Shown here in pieces: positions 42,776 to 51,769 of a stretch of 64,000 bases of DNA. How positions within the stretch are numbered: the first letter of the stretch is position 1; each line of letters opens with the position of its first letter. Made by a program: the position numbers and the translations under genes. The notes under the pieces were generated by a model. It was not told the origin of the DNA. It saw only the letters and a list, made by a program, of their open reading frames with translations, and ran no database searches. Source of the stretch: Brevibacterium sp. HMSC07C04 (GTDB lineage Bacteria > Actinomycetota > Actinomycetes > Actinomycetales > Brevibacteriaceae); assembly GCF_001815905.1 (NCBI RefSeq), contig NZ_KV823261.1, positions 98,816 through 162,815 on the forward strand. The letters are read 5' to 3'.

Positions 42776-44377
42776 TCAGGCCAGTTCAACCAGGTCCAGG
42801 TAGTCCTCGCTCCACAGGTCCTCGTCAGCATCCGGCAGCAGCAGCACCCGGTCGGGGTTAAGAGCCTCAACAGCACCGGCATCGTGCGTCACCAGCAGGA
42901 TCGCACCCTCATAGCGTTCAATGGCCGACAGGATCTCCACCCTCGACTGTGGGTCGAGGTTGTTTGTCGGCTCATCTAGAAGAAGCACATTGGCTGAAGA
43001 CACCACGAGGCAGGCCAACGCCAGGCGGGTCTTCTCGCCGCCGGAGAGAACGCCCGCGGGCTTGTCGACGTCTTCGCCGGAGAACAGGAATGAACCGAGC
43101 ACAGTGCGCACCTTCGTGTCGTCAAAAGCATCCGGTGCGGCCGACTGCATGTTCTCCAGAACCGTCCGCTCAAGATCGAGTGTGTCGTGTTCCTGCGCGA
43201 AATAGCCCAGTTTGAGGCCGTGCCCGGCAACGACTTCGCCGCTGTCTGGTTCTTCGACACCGGCCAGAAGCTTCAGCAGGGTTGTCTTTCCGGCCCCGTT
43301 GAACCCGAGAATCACAACGCGCGTGCCCCGGTCAACAGCGAGGTCGACACCGGTGAACACCTCCGTCGAACCGTACGCTTTGGACAGGCCGCGCGCCTCA
43401 AGCGGTACCCGACCGCACTTGGCAGGTTCGGGGAACCGGAGGTCAGCGACCTTTTCGCGCTGCCTCTCCCCCTGTGTGCTGGCCAGAAGCCGGTCCGCCC
43501 TCTTGGCCATGTTCTGCGCGGCAACCGTCTTCGTGGCTTTCGCGCGCATCTTGTCGGCCTGGGCGTGCAGGGCTGCAGCCTTCTTTTCGGCGTTGGCGCG
43601 TTCACGGCGCCTGCGACGTTCGTCGTCTTCACGCTGTTTGAGGTACTGCCGATAGCCCATCGAATAGATGTCAATGCACTGGCGCGTGGCGTCGAGGAAG
43701 AACACCTTGTTGACGACTTCGTCGATCAGGTCGAGGTCATGCGAGATGATGATGAGCCCACCGGGATACTTGGCCAGATAGTCCCGCAACCACAGAACGC
43801 TTTCGGCATCGAGGTGGTTGGTCGGCTCATCGAGAATCATGGTCTTCGGTGCTTCAAACAGAATTCGGGCCAGTTCGACCCTGCGCCGCTGACCGCCGGA
43901 AAGAGTCTGCAGCTCTTGTTTGAGAAGCTCCGCATCCAGCCCCAGATTGGCTGCAATCGCAAGCGCTTCAGATTCAGCAGCATAGCCGCCGGCGGCTATG
44001 AATTCGTCTTCAATGCGCGGGTACTTGTCGATGGCCTTCGACGCGGTGTCCGGATCAGGCGAAGACATCTGCTCCTCCGTGCGGCGCAGACGCTTGGCCA
44101 AAACGTCGAGCTCCCGCCCGGCTAGGATCCTCTCTTTGCCCGTCATGCGGAGATTGCCCGTCCGCGGATCCTGCGGCAGATAGCCGACCGAACCGGAGCG
44201 GAACACCTGCCCGGCGCTCGGCGGCACCTCGTCCATGAGGGCCTTTGTCAAGGTGGTCTTGCCCGCGCCGTTGCGACCCACCAGACCAACCCGGTCACCC
44301 TTCTCGACGCGGAAGGTGACATCGGACATGAGCACGCGGGCGCCCACCGTGATTTCGAGGCCGGATGCGGCAATCAT
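42776..44377 (-). CDS. ABC-F family ATPase
   Basis: Soluble protein of 533 aa with two ABC domains and no membrane part; ABC-F proteins act on the ribosome. Domain 1 has GRNGAGKTTL, LSGGQRRRVEL and ILDEPTNHLD. The linker at about 230-320 is rich in Arg/Lys and coiled-coil (QREDDERRRRRERANAEKKAAALHAQADK). Domain 2 has GFNGAGKTTLL, LSGGEKTRLAL and LLDEPTNNLD. The N-terminal MIAASGLEITVGARVLM matches the actinobacterial group near Rv1473/SCO-type ABC-F. A role in translation or macrolide protection cannot be separated by sequence alone. Overlaps the rnhA stop by 4 nt. Confidence 0.92.
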   Translation of the reverse strand: MIAASGLEITVGARVLMSDVTFRVEKGDRVGLVGRNGAGKTTLTKALMDEVPPSAGQVFRSGSVGYLPQDPRTGNLRMTGKERILAGRELDVLAKRLRRTEEQMSSPDPDTASKAIDKYPRIEDEFIAAGGYAAESEALAIAANLGLDAELLKQELQTLSGGQRRRVELARILFEAPKTMILDEPTNHLDAESVLWLRDYLAKYPGGLIIISHDLDLIDEVVNKVFFLDATRQCIDIYSMGYRQYLKQREDDERRRRRERANAEKKAAALHAQADKMRAKATKTVAAQNMAKRADRLLASTQGERQREKVADLRFPEPAKCGRVPLEARGLSKAYGSTEVFTGVDLAVDRGTRVVILGFNGAGKTTLLKLLAGVEEPDSGEVVAGHGLKLGYFAQEHDTLDLERTVLENMQSAAPDAFDDTKVRTVLGSFLFSGEDVDKPAGVLSGGEKTRLALACLVVSSANVLLLDEPTNNLDPQSRVEILSAIERYEGAILLVTHDAGAVEALNPDRVLLLPDADEDLWSEDYLDLVELA

Positions 44378-45081
44378 TCCGCAACCGCCTTCTCAATGAG
44401 TGTGCGCAGGTACTGCTGCGGGCGGACGCCGTCTTCACGTGCGCGCTCGGCGATGGCCCCCGCGAGGTCACGCGGAACATCTGCCCAGATGCGCACCGTA
44501 TCTGTGGTCGAGGCCGCGGTTGAGCGGTCCTCGGAAGACGAGGTGCCGGAGGATGAGGACTCGGCTGTGCCACTGCCTGCGGTGTCGGGTTCGTTCGCAG
44601 CTTCTCCGCTGTACCCGGGACCACTGTCGGGCTTCGCGCCTTTCTGATAGGCGCCTGCCGCAGCTCGGGCGAGATCATCGGCCCTTTCGTTCATCCTGTG
44701 GTTTGCGTGCCCCTTCACCCACTCGTATGTGATGGAGCGGCCCGCAGACTTGGCAGCAGACATGAGTTCATCGAGCTGCTTCATGAGGTCGTCGTTGAGC
44801 ACGGGCGATCCGTTGGCTTTCTTCCATCCGCGCTTCTTCCAGCCGGTCATCCACTTGGTGATCGAATTGATGGCGTACTGCGAATCACACAGAACGTGCA
44901 CGTCAGCGCCAGAATCCTCGACTGCGCGGAGGAGCTCGATGACGGCCTGCAGCTCTCCGCGGTTGTTCGTCGCCTTGGGCCACCCGCCACAAGCCCACTG
45001 GTCGTCGCTGATGTACCAGGCCCAGCCGGCGGGGCCGGGATTGCCGAGAGCCGAACCGTCAACGGCTGCGATGATCGTCAC
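44374..45081 (-). CDS. rnhA: Ribonuclease HI with a C-terminal RHH-like extension
   Basis: Endonuclease that cuts RNA in RNA-DNA hybrids. Residues 1-150 form a full RNase HI domain with the four catalytic acidic residues: Asp8 (AAVDGSALGNPGPAG), Glu43 (NNRGELQAV), Asp67 (LCDSQYAINSI) and Asp in HRMNERADDLAR near residue 132. Residues 150-190 are a Ser/Thr/Glu-rich flexible linker. Residues 193-235 (VRIWADVPRDLAGAIAERAREDGVRP...) look like a ribbon-helix-helix dimer-forming DNA-binding unit. This extension is not part of standard RNase HI (about 155 aa). It is upstream of the ABC-F gene and coupled to it by ATGA overlap. It is separated from the suf operon by a terminator. Confidence 0.9.
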   Translation of the reverse strand: MTIIAAVDGSALGNPGPAGWAWYISDDQWACGGWPKATNNRGELQAVIELLRAVEDSGADVHVLCDSQYAINSITKWMTGWKKRGWKKANGSPVLNDDLMKQLDELMSAAKSAGRSITYEWVKGHANHRMNERADDLARAAAGAYQKGAKPDSGPGYSGEAANEPDTAGSGTAESSSSGTSSSEDRSTAASTTDTVRIWADVPRDLAGAIAERAREDGVRPQQYLRTLIEKAVAE

Positions 45082-45100
45082 AGAACTCCTAGAGAAGACT

Positions 45101-45131
45101 TTGGGGGCGGGTAGATTCTACCCGCCCCCAA
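45101..45131 (-). terminator. Terminator of the suf operon
   Basis: Very strong hairpin: 14-bp perfect stem TTGGGGGCGGGTAG with its complement around a 3-nt loop, 12 bp after the sufT stop. On the minus strand AGTCTTCTCT follows. Confidence 0.85.
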
Positions 45132-45142
45132 GGATCAGCTGA

Positions 45143-45478
45143 TCAGATGTTGAAGCCCAGTGCACGCATCTGCATGCGGCCGTCTTCTGTGATCTTCTCC
45201 GGGCCCCACGGCGGCATCCAGATCCAGTTGAGGCGGAATGCCGGGACGATGCCGTCGAGCGCCTGGGCGATCTGGTCTTCGATGACGTCGCTCAGCGGGC
45301 ACGCCGCCGAGGTCAGGGTGATGTCGATGACAGCAGTGCCGTCTTCTTCGACAACAACCCCGTAGACGAGCCCGAGGTCGACGACGTTGACGCCGAGTTC
45401 TGGGTCAACGACGTCCAGGAGCGCTTCTGTGACTTCTTCTGCAGAGGCGTTGCTCGGCGAATCGATGACTTCGGTCAC
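45143..45478 (-). CDS. sufT: SufT/MIP18-family Fe-S assembly factor
   Basis: Small protein (111 aa) of the DUF59/MIP18 family that helps target Fe-S clusters to client proteins. It has ALLDVVDPELGVNVVDLGLVYGV and the conserved Cys in LTSAACPLSDVIEDQI. The C-terminal GPEKITEDGRMQMRALGF is typical for SufT. It is the last gene of the suf operon, 19 bp after sufC. Usually sufS and sufU lie between these two genes in actinobacteria; here they are missing. The terminator follows immediately. Confidence 0.92.
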   Translation of the reverse strand: MTEVIDSPSNASAEEVTEALLDVVDPELGVNVVDLGLVYGVVVEEDGTAVIDITLTSAACPLSDVIEDQIAQALDGIVPAFRLNWIWMPPWGPEKITEDGRMQMRALGFNI

Positions 45479-45497
45479 ACTTTCCTCCTCTGATGTG

Positions 45498-46253
45498 TCA
45501 GGCGGTCTGGAAGAAGCGGTCGTAGCCTTCGTTTTCCAGACGCTCGGCCAGTTCCGGTCCGCCCTCTTCGACGATCTTGCCGTCGACGATCACGTGCACG
45601 AAGTCCGGCTTGATGTACTGCAGGATGCGCGTGTAGTGGGTGATGAGCAGAATGCCCACGTCGGTGTTGTCTTTGGCGCGGTTGACGCCCTCGGACACAA
45701 TGCGCAGGGCGTCGACGTCAAGACCGGAGTCGGTTTCGTCGAGGATCGCAAAGCGCGGCTTGAGCAGCTCCATCTGCAGGATTTCGTGGCGCTTCTTCTC
45801 ACCGCCGGAGAACCCTTCGTTGACGTTGCGGGTGGCAAATGCCGGGTCAACGCGCAGCTTCTCCATGGCTTCGCCCAGTTCTTTCGACCAGGTGCGCAGC
45901 TTGGGAGCTTCGCCGTCGATGGCGGTTTTGGCGGTGCGCAGGAAGTTCGTGACGGTCACGCCGGGAACTTCCACCGGGTACTGCATAGCGAGGAACAGAC
46001 CGGCCTTGGCGCGTTCGTCTGCTTCCATTTCGGTGATGTCTTCGCCGTCGAGCTCAATCGTGCCCGAGGTGATGGTGTAGGCGGGGTGGCCGGCCAGGGC
46101 GTAGGCCAGCGTCGACTTGCCCGAGCCGTTGGGGCCCATGACGGTGTGGGTCTTCTTCGAGTTGATGTCGAGTGACAGGCCCTTGAGGATCTCCTTCGGG
46201 CCTTCGTCGGTTTCTACGCTGACGTGGAGGTCGCGGATAGAGAGAGTGGACAT
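45498..46253 (-). CDS. sufC: Fe-S assembly ATPase SufC
   Basis: ABC-type ATPase (251 aa) of the SufBCD scaffold; ATP hydrolysis drives rearrangement of SufB/SufD for cluster assembly. Walker A GPNGSGKSTL, the segment YPVEVPGVTVTNFLRTA that contacts SufD, signature GFSGGEKKRHEILQM and Walker B ILDETDSGLDVDALR are all present. The unusual SGGEKKRHEI signature is characteristic for SufC. It follows the Rieske gene by 11 bp. GCAGGAAAC lies before the start. Confidence 0.95.
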   Translation of the reverse strand: MSTLSIRDLHVSVETDEGPKEILKGLSLDINSKKTHTVMGPNGSGKSTLAYALAGHPAYTITSGTIELDGEDITEMEADERAKAGLFLAMQYPVEVPGVTVTNFLRTAKTAIDGEAPKLRTWSKELGEAMEKLRVDPAFATRNVNEGFSGGEKKRHEILQMELLKPRFAILDETDSGLDVDALRIVSEGVNRAKDNTDVGILLITHYTRILQYIKPDFVHVIVDGKIVEEGGPELAERLENEGYDRFFQTA

Positions 46254-46264
46254 GTTTCCTGCTT

Positions 46265-46585
46265 TCAGTGCGTCGAGTTGATGTCTACGAAGATCGTGCC
46301 GTCGCGCTCTTCGGCGGCGTAGACGGCTACGGGCTCGAAGGCCGGGGGTGATTCGGGCTCACCCGTTCTTAAGTCGAAGGCCGAACCGTGCAGCCAGCAT
46401 TCGATCGAACAGCCCGAAACTTCGCCTTCAGCCAGCGAAACTTCGCCGTGCGTGCAGACGTCGTTAACGGCGTGGACCGCGCCGTCTTCCGTGCGCGCAA
46501 CACACACTTCGACGTCGTCGATGACCACCCGCACGGCGGTGCCGATGGCGAGTTCGTCCGATTTCAGTGCTGGCTTGCTGCTCAT
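46265..46585 (-). CDS. Rieske-type [2Fe-2S] ferredoxin in suf operon
   Basis: 106-aa soluble Rieske protein that can provide electrons. Cluster ligands are in VCTHGEVSL (C-x-H) and SIECWLHGSAF (C-x-x-H). The fold begins with VVIDDVEVCVARTEDGAVHAVND. This gene type is a standard member of the suf operon in Streptomyces and relatives, between sufD and sufC. It may supply electrons for cluster reduction. The start overlaps the sufD stop (46582-46585, ATGA). Confidence 0.92.
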   Translation of the reverse strand: MSSKPALKSDELAIGTAVRVVIDDVEVCVARTEDGAVHAVNDVCTHGEVSLAEGEVSGCSIECWLHGSAFDLRTGEPESPPAFEPVAVYAAEERDGTIFVDINSTH

Positions 46586-47733
46586 TCGGCCATGCTCCGA
46601 GCGAGTTCTTCTTCGATTTTCTGGCTGAGGAGGTCTTCGACTTCCTCGTTTTCGATCTTCTGGATGATTTCGTTGAAGAAACCGCGAACCACCAGGCGGC
46701 GCGCTTCGTCTTCGGGAATGCCGCGGCTCATGAGGTAGAACAGGTGCTCTTCGTCGAACTGGCCGGTCGACGATGCGTGGCCGGCGCCTTCGATTTCGCC
46801 CGTTTCGATTTCCAGGTTGGGAACCGAGTCAGCACGGGCACCCTTGCTCAACAGCAGGTTGCGGTTCATTTCGTAGGTGTCGATGCCGAGGGCCTCGGGG
46901 CGGATCAGGACATCGCCGATCCAGACGGTGCGCGCGTCCTTGCCGTAGAGGGCGCCCTTGTACAGCACGTTCGACACGGCCTTCGGCGTGTTGTGGTCCA
47001 CGTAGGTGCGGTGTTCGAAGTGCTGTCCAGCATCGGCGAAGTACAGCCCGAACATTTCGGCTTCTCCGCCGGGCGCGGAGTAGCGGACGTTGGTGTTCAG
47101 CCGCACGATCTTTCCGCCGAGCGTAATCTGCACGTGCTTGAAGTACGCGTCCTTGCCGACGACGGCATCGTGCTGCGCGGCGTGCAGGGCGGTGTCGTCC
47201 CACAGCTGCAGTTCGATGAAGTCGACGTTGGCGCCGTCTCCCACAACCGTCGTGATCAGCTCGCTGTAGTCAACGGTTCCCCTGTGGGTGACGATGAAGT
47301 CAACGTGGGCGTTCTCACCGACCGTCACGAGGGTGTGGCCGTGAACGAGGCCCCCTGCGCCCGTGAGGTCGATGCGGACGGGTTCGCTGATCTCGGCACC
47401 GGCTTCCACCGAATAGTGGGTGACGGTCGCCGCCTGATCGGCGGCGATGACAGCCGGAAGGTCTTCCGGTGCTACCGCTCCGAGTTCGCGAGCCCGTTCC
47501 AGCGTGATCGTTTCTACGGCGACGCCTTCGGGCAGGGTCTCTTCGCGGCCGAGCGTTCCGTTTCCGGTCTGGTTCTGAAGCAGCGCGTCGAGCTTCTTGA
47601 CCGGGCTGAAGCGCCATTCTTCTTCCCGGCCGGTCACTGCCGGGAAGTCAGCAATGTCGAAGCTGCGCGTGCGCTGCGAACGAGTGGTGGCAGGCACCTG
47701 CTTGGGCGCGGTGCTGCTCGAGGTCTGGGTCAT
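46582..47733 (-). CDS. sufD: Fe-S cluster assembly protein SufD
   Basis: SufD (383 aa) is the beta-helix partner of SufB in the SufBC2D scaffold. Recognisable parts: the N-terminal RSFDIADFPAVTGREEEWRFSPVKKL, the repeated beta strands (HVDFIVTHRGTVDYSEL, NVDFIELQLWDD), HRTYVDHNTPKAVSNVLYKGAL, and the C-terminal FYLMSRGIPEDEARRLVVRGF shared with SufB. The ATG at 47733 has the strong ribosome binding site AAGGAGAA, so the longer frame (to 47865) is rejected. It overlaps the Rieske gene by 4 nt. Confidence 0.93.
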   Translation of the reverse strand: MTQTSSSTAPKQVPATTRSQRTRSFDIADFPAVTGREEEWRFSPVKKLDALLQNQTGNGTLGREETLPEGVAVETITLERARELGAVAPEDLPAVIAADQAATVTHYSVEAGAEISEPVRIDLTGAGGLVHGHTLVTVGENAHVDFIVTHRGTVDYSELITTVVGDGANVDFIELQLWDDTALHAAQHDAVVGKDAYFKHVQITLGGKIVRLNTNVRYSAPGGEAEMFGLYFADAGQHFEHRTYVDHNTPKAVSNVLYKGALYGKDARTVWIGDVLIRPEALGIDTYEMNRNLLLSKGARADSVPNLEIETGEIEGAGHASSTGQFDEEHLFYLMSRGIPEDEARRLVVRGFFNEIIQKIENEEVEDLLSQKIEEELARSMAE

Positions 47734-47773
47734 TATTCTCCTTTGACAGTCGGCGTGATCGCGGCTGGACTGG

Positions 47774-49213
47774 TCAGCCGACCGCGCCTTCCATCTGAAG
47801 TTCGATAAGGCGGTTGAGTTCGAGTGCGTATTCCATCGGCAATTCGCGTGCAATCGGTTCGACAAAGCCGCGGACGATCATGGCGTAGGCCTCAGTTTCG
47901 TCCAGGCCGCGGCTCATGAGGTAGAACAGCTGGTCTGCCGACACCTTCGACACGGTGGCCTCGTGCCCGAGGGTCACATCGTCATTGCGAATGTCGATGT
48001 ACGGGTACGTGTCCGAACGCGAATGATTGTCCACCAGCAGAGCGTCACACAGCACGTTGTTAGCCGAACCGGATGCGTTCGGGTACACGTGCACGAGTCC
48101 GCGGTAGGCGGAGCGACCGCCGCCGCGGGCAACGGACTTCGCGACGATGTTCGAGGACGTGTTCGGAGCTGCGTGCACCATCTTCGAACCGGTGTCCTGG
48201 TCCTGGCCGGAGCCTGCGAAGGCAACAGACAGGGTTTCACCGCGAGCGTGTTCGCCGGTCATCCAGATGGCCGGGTACTTCATGGTGACCTTCGAGCCGA
48301 TGTTGCCGTCGATCCACTCCATGGTGGCGCCCTCTTCGGCGATCGCGCGTTTGGTCACGAGGTTGTACACGTTGTTCGACCAGTTCTGCACGGTCGTGTA
48401 GCGAACCTTTGCGCCCTTCTTGGCGATGATCTCAACGACTGCCGAGTGCAGGGAGTCGGACTTGTAGATCGGAGCGGTGCAGCCCTCGACGTAGTGCACC
48501 GACGAACCTTCGTCGGCGATGATGAGTGTGCGCTCGAACTGGCCCATGTTCTCGGTGTTGATGCGGAAGTAGGCCTGGAGGGGAATTTCGACGTGAACGC
48601 CCTTGGGGACGTAGACGAACGAACCGCCGGACCACACAGCGGTGTTGAGCGCGGAGAACTTGTTGTCGCCGGAGGGGATGACGGTGCCGAAGTACTCTTC
48701 GAAGATCTCCGGGTAGTCGCGCAGGCCGGTGTCCGTGTCAACGAATATGACACCCTGGCGCTCAAGCTCTTCGTTGATCTTGTGGTAGACGACCTCGGAT
48801 TCATACTGCGCAGCGACACCGGCGACCAGGCGCTGCTGTTCAGCTTCCGGGATGCCCAGGCGGTCGTAGGTGTTCTTGATGTCCTCCGGGAGGTCATCCC
48901 ACGTCTGCGCCTGCTGCTCGGTCGAGCGCACAAAGTACTTGATGTTGTCGAAGTCAATGCCGCCCAGGTCTGGGCCCCACTGCGGCAGCGGCTTCTTCTC
49001 AAAGAGCTCGAGTGCGCGCAGCCTGCGCTGCAGCATCCATTCGGGCTCGTCCTTCAGCTTCGAGATGTTGCGGACGACATCCTCATTCAGGCCGCGCTGA
49101 GCATTGGCGCCTGCTTCATCAGAATCATGCCAGCCGTATTCATAGGCGTTCCCGATGTCCTTCAGTTCGGGATTGGCTTCCAGAATCCAGTTGGATTCAG
49201 TGGTGTCAGTCAC
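47774..49213 (-). CDS. sufB: Fe-S cluster assembly protein SufB
   Basis: SufB (479 aa) is the main scaffold subunit. It begins [35 protein letters not shown] and contains the conserved [26 protein letters not shown], with the cluster Cys in the EGCTAP motif, and RTYVQ-like core strands such as [15 protein letters not shown]. The C-terminal [25 protein letters not shown] is shared with SufD. No intein is present, unlike the sufB of M. tuberculosis. The GTG start at 49213 overlaps the sufR stop (GTGA) and follows AAGGAGGAG. The frame to 49291 is the sufR shadow. Confidence 0.95.
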   Translation of the reverse strand: MTDTTESNWILEANPELKDIGNAYEYGWHDSDEAGANAQRGLNEDVVRNISKLKDEPEWMLQRRLRALELFEKKPLPQWGPDLGGIDFDNIKYFVRSTEQQAQTWDDLPEDIKNTYDRLGIPEAEQQRLVAGVAAQYESEVVYHKINEELERQGVIFVDTDTGLRDYPEIFEEYFGTVIPSGDNKFSALNTAVWSGGSFVYVPKGVHVEIPLQAYFRINTENMGQFERTLIIADEGSSVHYVEGCTAPIYKSDSLHSAVVEIIAKKGAKVRYTTVQNWSNNVYNLVTKRAIAEEGATMEWIDGNIGSKVTMKYPAIWMTGEHARGETLSVAFAGSGQDQDTGSKMVHAAPNTSSNIVAKSVARGGGRSAYRGLVHVYPNASGSANNVLCDALLVDNHSRSDTYPYIDIRNDDVTLGHEATVSKVSADQLFYLMSRGLDETEAYAMIVRGFVEPIARELPMEYALELNRLIELQMEGAVG

Positions 49214-49929
49214 CTTGCTCCTCCTTGGTTTTGTTCCGGCGCATCGATCAGCGGTCTGTTGACGTCTGAAGTCGGCACGTGCGTTGTGCACACATGACCG
49301 CCGGCTGCGAGCGTCGACAGGCGCCTGATGTCCACGCCCAGAAAATCAGAGAAGGCATCGAGCTCTGCTTCGCAGAACTGCGGATACCTTGCGGCAGCTT
49401 TGTGTATTGGACAGTGCCCCTGGCACAGCTGCATGGCCTCCAGCGGTGTTCCCACCGCCACGGGGGTTGCCGATGTGGCGTACCCCTCGGCATCGAGTGC
49501 CGCGGCGAGGTCGCGGGAGCGGCCTGCCACGGTGGCGGACCTGCGGCCGACACTCGCTTCGACACGATCCATGAGTTCGCCGATCCGCTGCCTGGCGAAC
49601 TCCTCTACTGCACTCTCCCCGAGTTTATCTTCGAGGAACTCGAGTGCCTCAACGGTCAGTTCGTCATAGGAGTGGCTGATTCGGCTGTGGCCAGCGGTCG
49701 AGACCACGTAGTGGCGTGCCGGGCGCCCCCGGCCGGTCTTCGCACCGGCCAGTTCCCGCACCTCGATCGCGCCCTCATCTGTCAGTGCGTCCAGGTGCCG
49801 TCTTATGGCCGCGGCGGTCAGGTCGAGCTGGCGGGCGATGCTGGCAGCGGTGATGGGACCGTGATCCAATACCGCCTGCAGCACCCGCGCCCGGGTGCGC
49901 AGCACAGCCTGCGAACTCTGCTGAGACAT
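49210..49929 (-). CDS. sufR: Transcriptional regulator SufR
   Basis: DeoR/ArsR-like repressor (239 aa) that controls the suf operon via its own Fe-S cluster. The N-terminal helix-turn-helix is [30 protein letters not shown]. The C-terminal part has the cluster Cys region [19 protein letters not shown], followed by [10 protein letters not shown]. It is first in the operon and coupled to sufB by GTGA overlap, so it is autoregulated. The upstream inverted repeat ATGAGAC-N5-GCCTCAT is a possible operator. The divergent ABC operon starts 143 bp away. Same order as Rv1460-Rv1461 of M. tuberculosis. Confidence 0.93.
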   Translation of the reverse strand: MSQQSSQAVLRTRARVLQAVLDHGPITAASIARQLDLTAAAIRRHLDALTDEGAIEVRELAGAKTGRGRPARHYVVSTAGHSRISHSYDELTVEALEFLEDKLGESAVEEFARQRIGELMDRVEASVGRRSATVAGRSRDLAAALDAEGYATSATPVAVGTPLEAMQLCQGHCPIHKAAARYPQFCEAELDAFSDFLGVDIRRLSTLAAGGHVCTTHVPTSDVNRPLIDAPEQNQGGAR

Positions 49930-49952
49930 AACCTGCCTTGCTGCATAGACTT

Positions 49953-49971
49953 ATGAGACGTTCTGCCTCAT
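49953..49971. promoter_or_regulatory. Candidate SufR operator
   Basis: ATGAGAC-N5-GCCTCAT, an inverted repeat with 6 of 7 matching pairs, 24 bp upstream of the sufR ATG. It lies in an AT-rich region that must hold the suf promoter. The sequence differs from the known mycobacterial SufR site as I recall it. Confidence 0.45.
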
Positions 49972-50071
49972 TTTCATTCAATAACATTAATGTGGCCTAA
50001 ATTGTTCCACAAGCACCGGGCCTGGGCGTCCTCCGCACGTCCGGCGGGCCAGACGGCTACAGTGGGCACCT

Positions 50072-50974
50072 GTGACAGCACTTCAAGTCCGCGACGTCCG
50101 GTTCGCCTACGGCCGCAGAACCGCCGTCGACGGAATCTCACTTTCTGTTGAACCGGGTATGACCACCGCGGTTCTCGGCCCCAACGGAGCGGGAAAATCC
50201 ACTCTCATCTCGCTGTGCACCGGTCTGCTGCGCCCACAGTCCGGTTCGGTCGAGATCTTCGGCCGCAGCCCCCTGGAAACACAGACCAGGGCTCTCATCG
50301 GCGTCATGCTGCAAGACGGCGGTCTGCCCATGGCCGCAAAGCCGCCGGCCATTCTCAAACACCTGGCGCGAATGTACGCAGACCCGGCAGACCCGAACGA
50401 ACTCATGGACCAGCTGGGCATCCGATCCTTTGCCGGACGGTCTATCCGCCGGCTCTCCGGCGGTCAGAAGCAGCGCGTGGGCTTGGCCGCAGCGCTTATC
50501 GGCAAGCCCAGCCTCGTGTTCCTCGACGAACCGACCGCCGGGCTGGACCCGCAGGCATCCCTGGCTGTCAAAGACATTGTCAGCAGCCTCGCCGACAGGG
50601 GAACGGCCGTCGTGCTGACAACCCACAACATGGCAGATGCACAAGAGCTTGCCGACAACGTCCACATTGTCGACCACGGGCAGATCATTGCCCAGGGAAC
50701 GCCGTCAGAGCTCACCGCGGGCCGCGCCTCGGTACTGCGCCTGACCTTTGCCGAGGCTCCCCCACACAAGCTCAGCGACAAACTGCACTCTCGCTGGGAC
50801 CTCAGCTGCGCTTCGGCAACGGCTATGACCTCAACCGGCGCCTACACGGCTGAGGACCTCAGCCAGATCACAGCGGAAATAGCAGCCAGCGGAGCAGAAC
50901 TGACGGGCTTGACGATGAGCTCTGGCGACCTTGGCGATGTCTTCCTCCAGCTGACGGGAAGGAGCCTGCGATGA
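50072..50974 (+). CDS. ABC transporter ATP-binding protein
   Basis: ABC-2-type transporter ATPase, 300 aa. Walker A GPNGAGKSTLI, signature RLSGGQKQRVGLAAAL and Walker B VFLDEPTAGLD, followed by TTHNMADAQELAD, are canonical. The C-terminal 75 residues form the regulatory extension of the CcmA/DRR type. The GTG start at 50072 has TACAGT 8 nt before it. The permease gene overlaps by 4 nt (ATGA). The pair precedes ctaA as in M. tuberculosis Rv1458c-Rv1456c, opposite to sufR. The substrate is unknown. Confidence 0.92.
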   Translation: MTALQVRDVRFAYGRRTAVDGISLSVEPGMTTAVLGPNGAGKSTLISLCTGLLRPQSGSVEIFGRSPLETQTRALIGVMLQDGGLPMAAKPPAILKHLARMYADPADPNELMDQLGIRSFAGRSIRRLSGGQKQRVGLAAALIGKPSLVFLDEPTAGLDPQASLAVKDIVSSLADRGTAVVLTTHNMADAQELADNVHIVDHGQIIAQGTPSELTAGRASVLRLTFAEAPPHKLSDKLHSRWDLSCASATAMTSTGAYTAEDLSQITAEIAASGAELTGLTMSSGDLGDVFLQLTGRSLR

Positions 50975-51756
50975 CAGCGCGCACGAATGCCGAAGAGCCC
51001 GGCTCATTCCGGCAGCGGCCCGCACCTGCCGTTGGCCGCGTTACCGCGCGCGCAGCGTTTGAGACCAGGGCGATTCTCGGCAACGGCGAGCAGCTGATTT
51101 TGTCACTGGTGCTGCCGCTGGCGATCCTGTTCACCCTGTCCCTGACAGACATTCTCGAAGTCTTCGGCTATACGGGCAGCAATCACACGGCCGTTGCACT
51201 GGCGGGCGTACTCGGGGTGTCCATTGCCTCCAACGCTTTCACCGGCCAGGCGATCGCAACCGCTTTCGAGCGCCGCTACGGGGTTCTGCGCCACACCGCA
51301 ACAACGCCTCTGGGCGTCAGCGGCCTCGTAGCAGGCAAAATCGCAGCCGTGCTCGCCGTGACCGTCGTCCAGTACGCTCTCGCCTTCGCCTGCGCGGCCT
51401 TTCTGGGCCTAGAGGCGAATATCAGCATTTCAGCGGTTGTTTTAAGCGCAGTTTTAGGCACCGCCGCTTTTGTCGGCCTGGCTCTTCTCATGGCCGGAAC
51501 CATGAGGCCCGAGGCGGTGCTCGCCTTCGCCAATCTCCTGTGGGCTGCCATGGCCGGCGGCGGTGGACTGCTCATCGACCACGGCGGCACGTGGGGTTCC
51601 GTCGTAGGCTTTCTGCCCTCTGGAGCTTTGGGATCGGCGCTGCGCAGCGCTGTGGTCGACGGTCGCTTCGACTGGATGAGCCTGCTCGTTTTGGCAGTGT
51701 GGGCGGTCATCGCAGCGGGTGCGGCTCGCCGATGGTTCTCCTACGACGACAAATGA
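50971..51756 (+). CDS. ABC-2 type transporter permease
   Basis: Permease (261 aa) with six hydrophobic segments (about residues 42-60, 70-92, 113-135, 145-167, 175-200 and 235-252). The N-terminal part before the first segment is charged and cytosolic (RAAFETRAILGNGEQLILSLVLPLAILF). It pairs with the upstream ATPase, their genes overlapping by 4 nt. The homologous transporter in M. tuberculosis (Rv1457c) has no confirmed substrate. Position next to ctaA suggests a role in envelope or respiration, but this is inference. Confidence 0.88.
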   Translation: MTARTNAEEPGSFRQRPAPAVGRVTARAAFETRAILGNGEQLILSLVLPLAILFTLSLTDILEVFGYTGSNHTAVALAGVLGVSIASNAFTGQAIATAFERRYGVLRHTATTPLGVSGLVAGKIAAVLAVTVVQYALAFACAAFLGLEANISISAVVLSAVLGTAAFVGLALLMAGTMRPEAVLAFANLLWAAMAGGGGLLIDHGGTWGSVVGFLPSGALGSALRSAVVDGRFDWMSLLVLAVWAVIAAGAARRWFSYDDK

Positions 51757-51769
51757 GACAATAGGGGCC

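Noticed and set aside
47774..49213. Intein in SufB
   Set aside because: M. tuberculosis SufB carries one, but this protein has normal length (479 aa) with continuous motifs.
47963..49297. Plus-strand frame of 444 codons
   Set aside because: Antisense to sufB; typical GC-skewed shadow.
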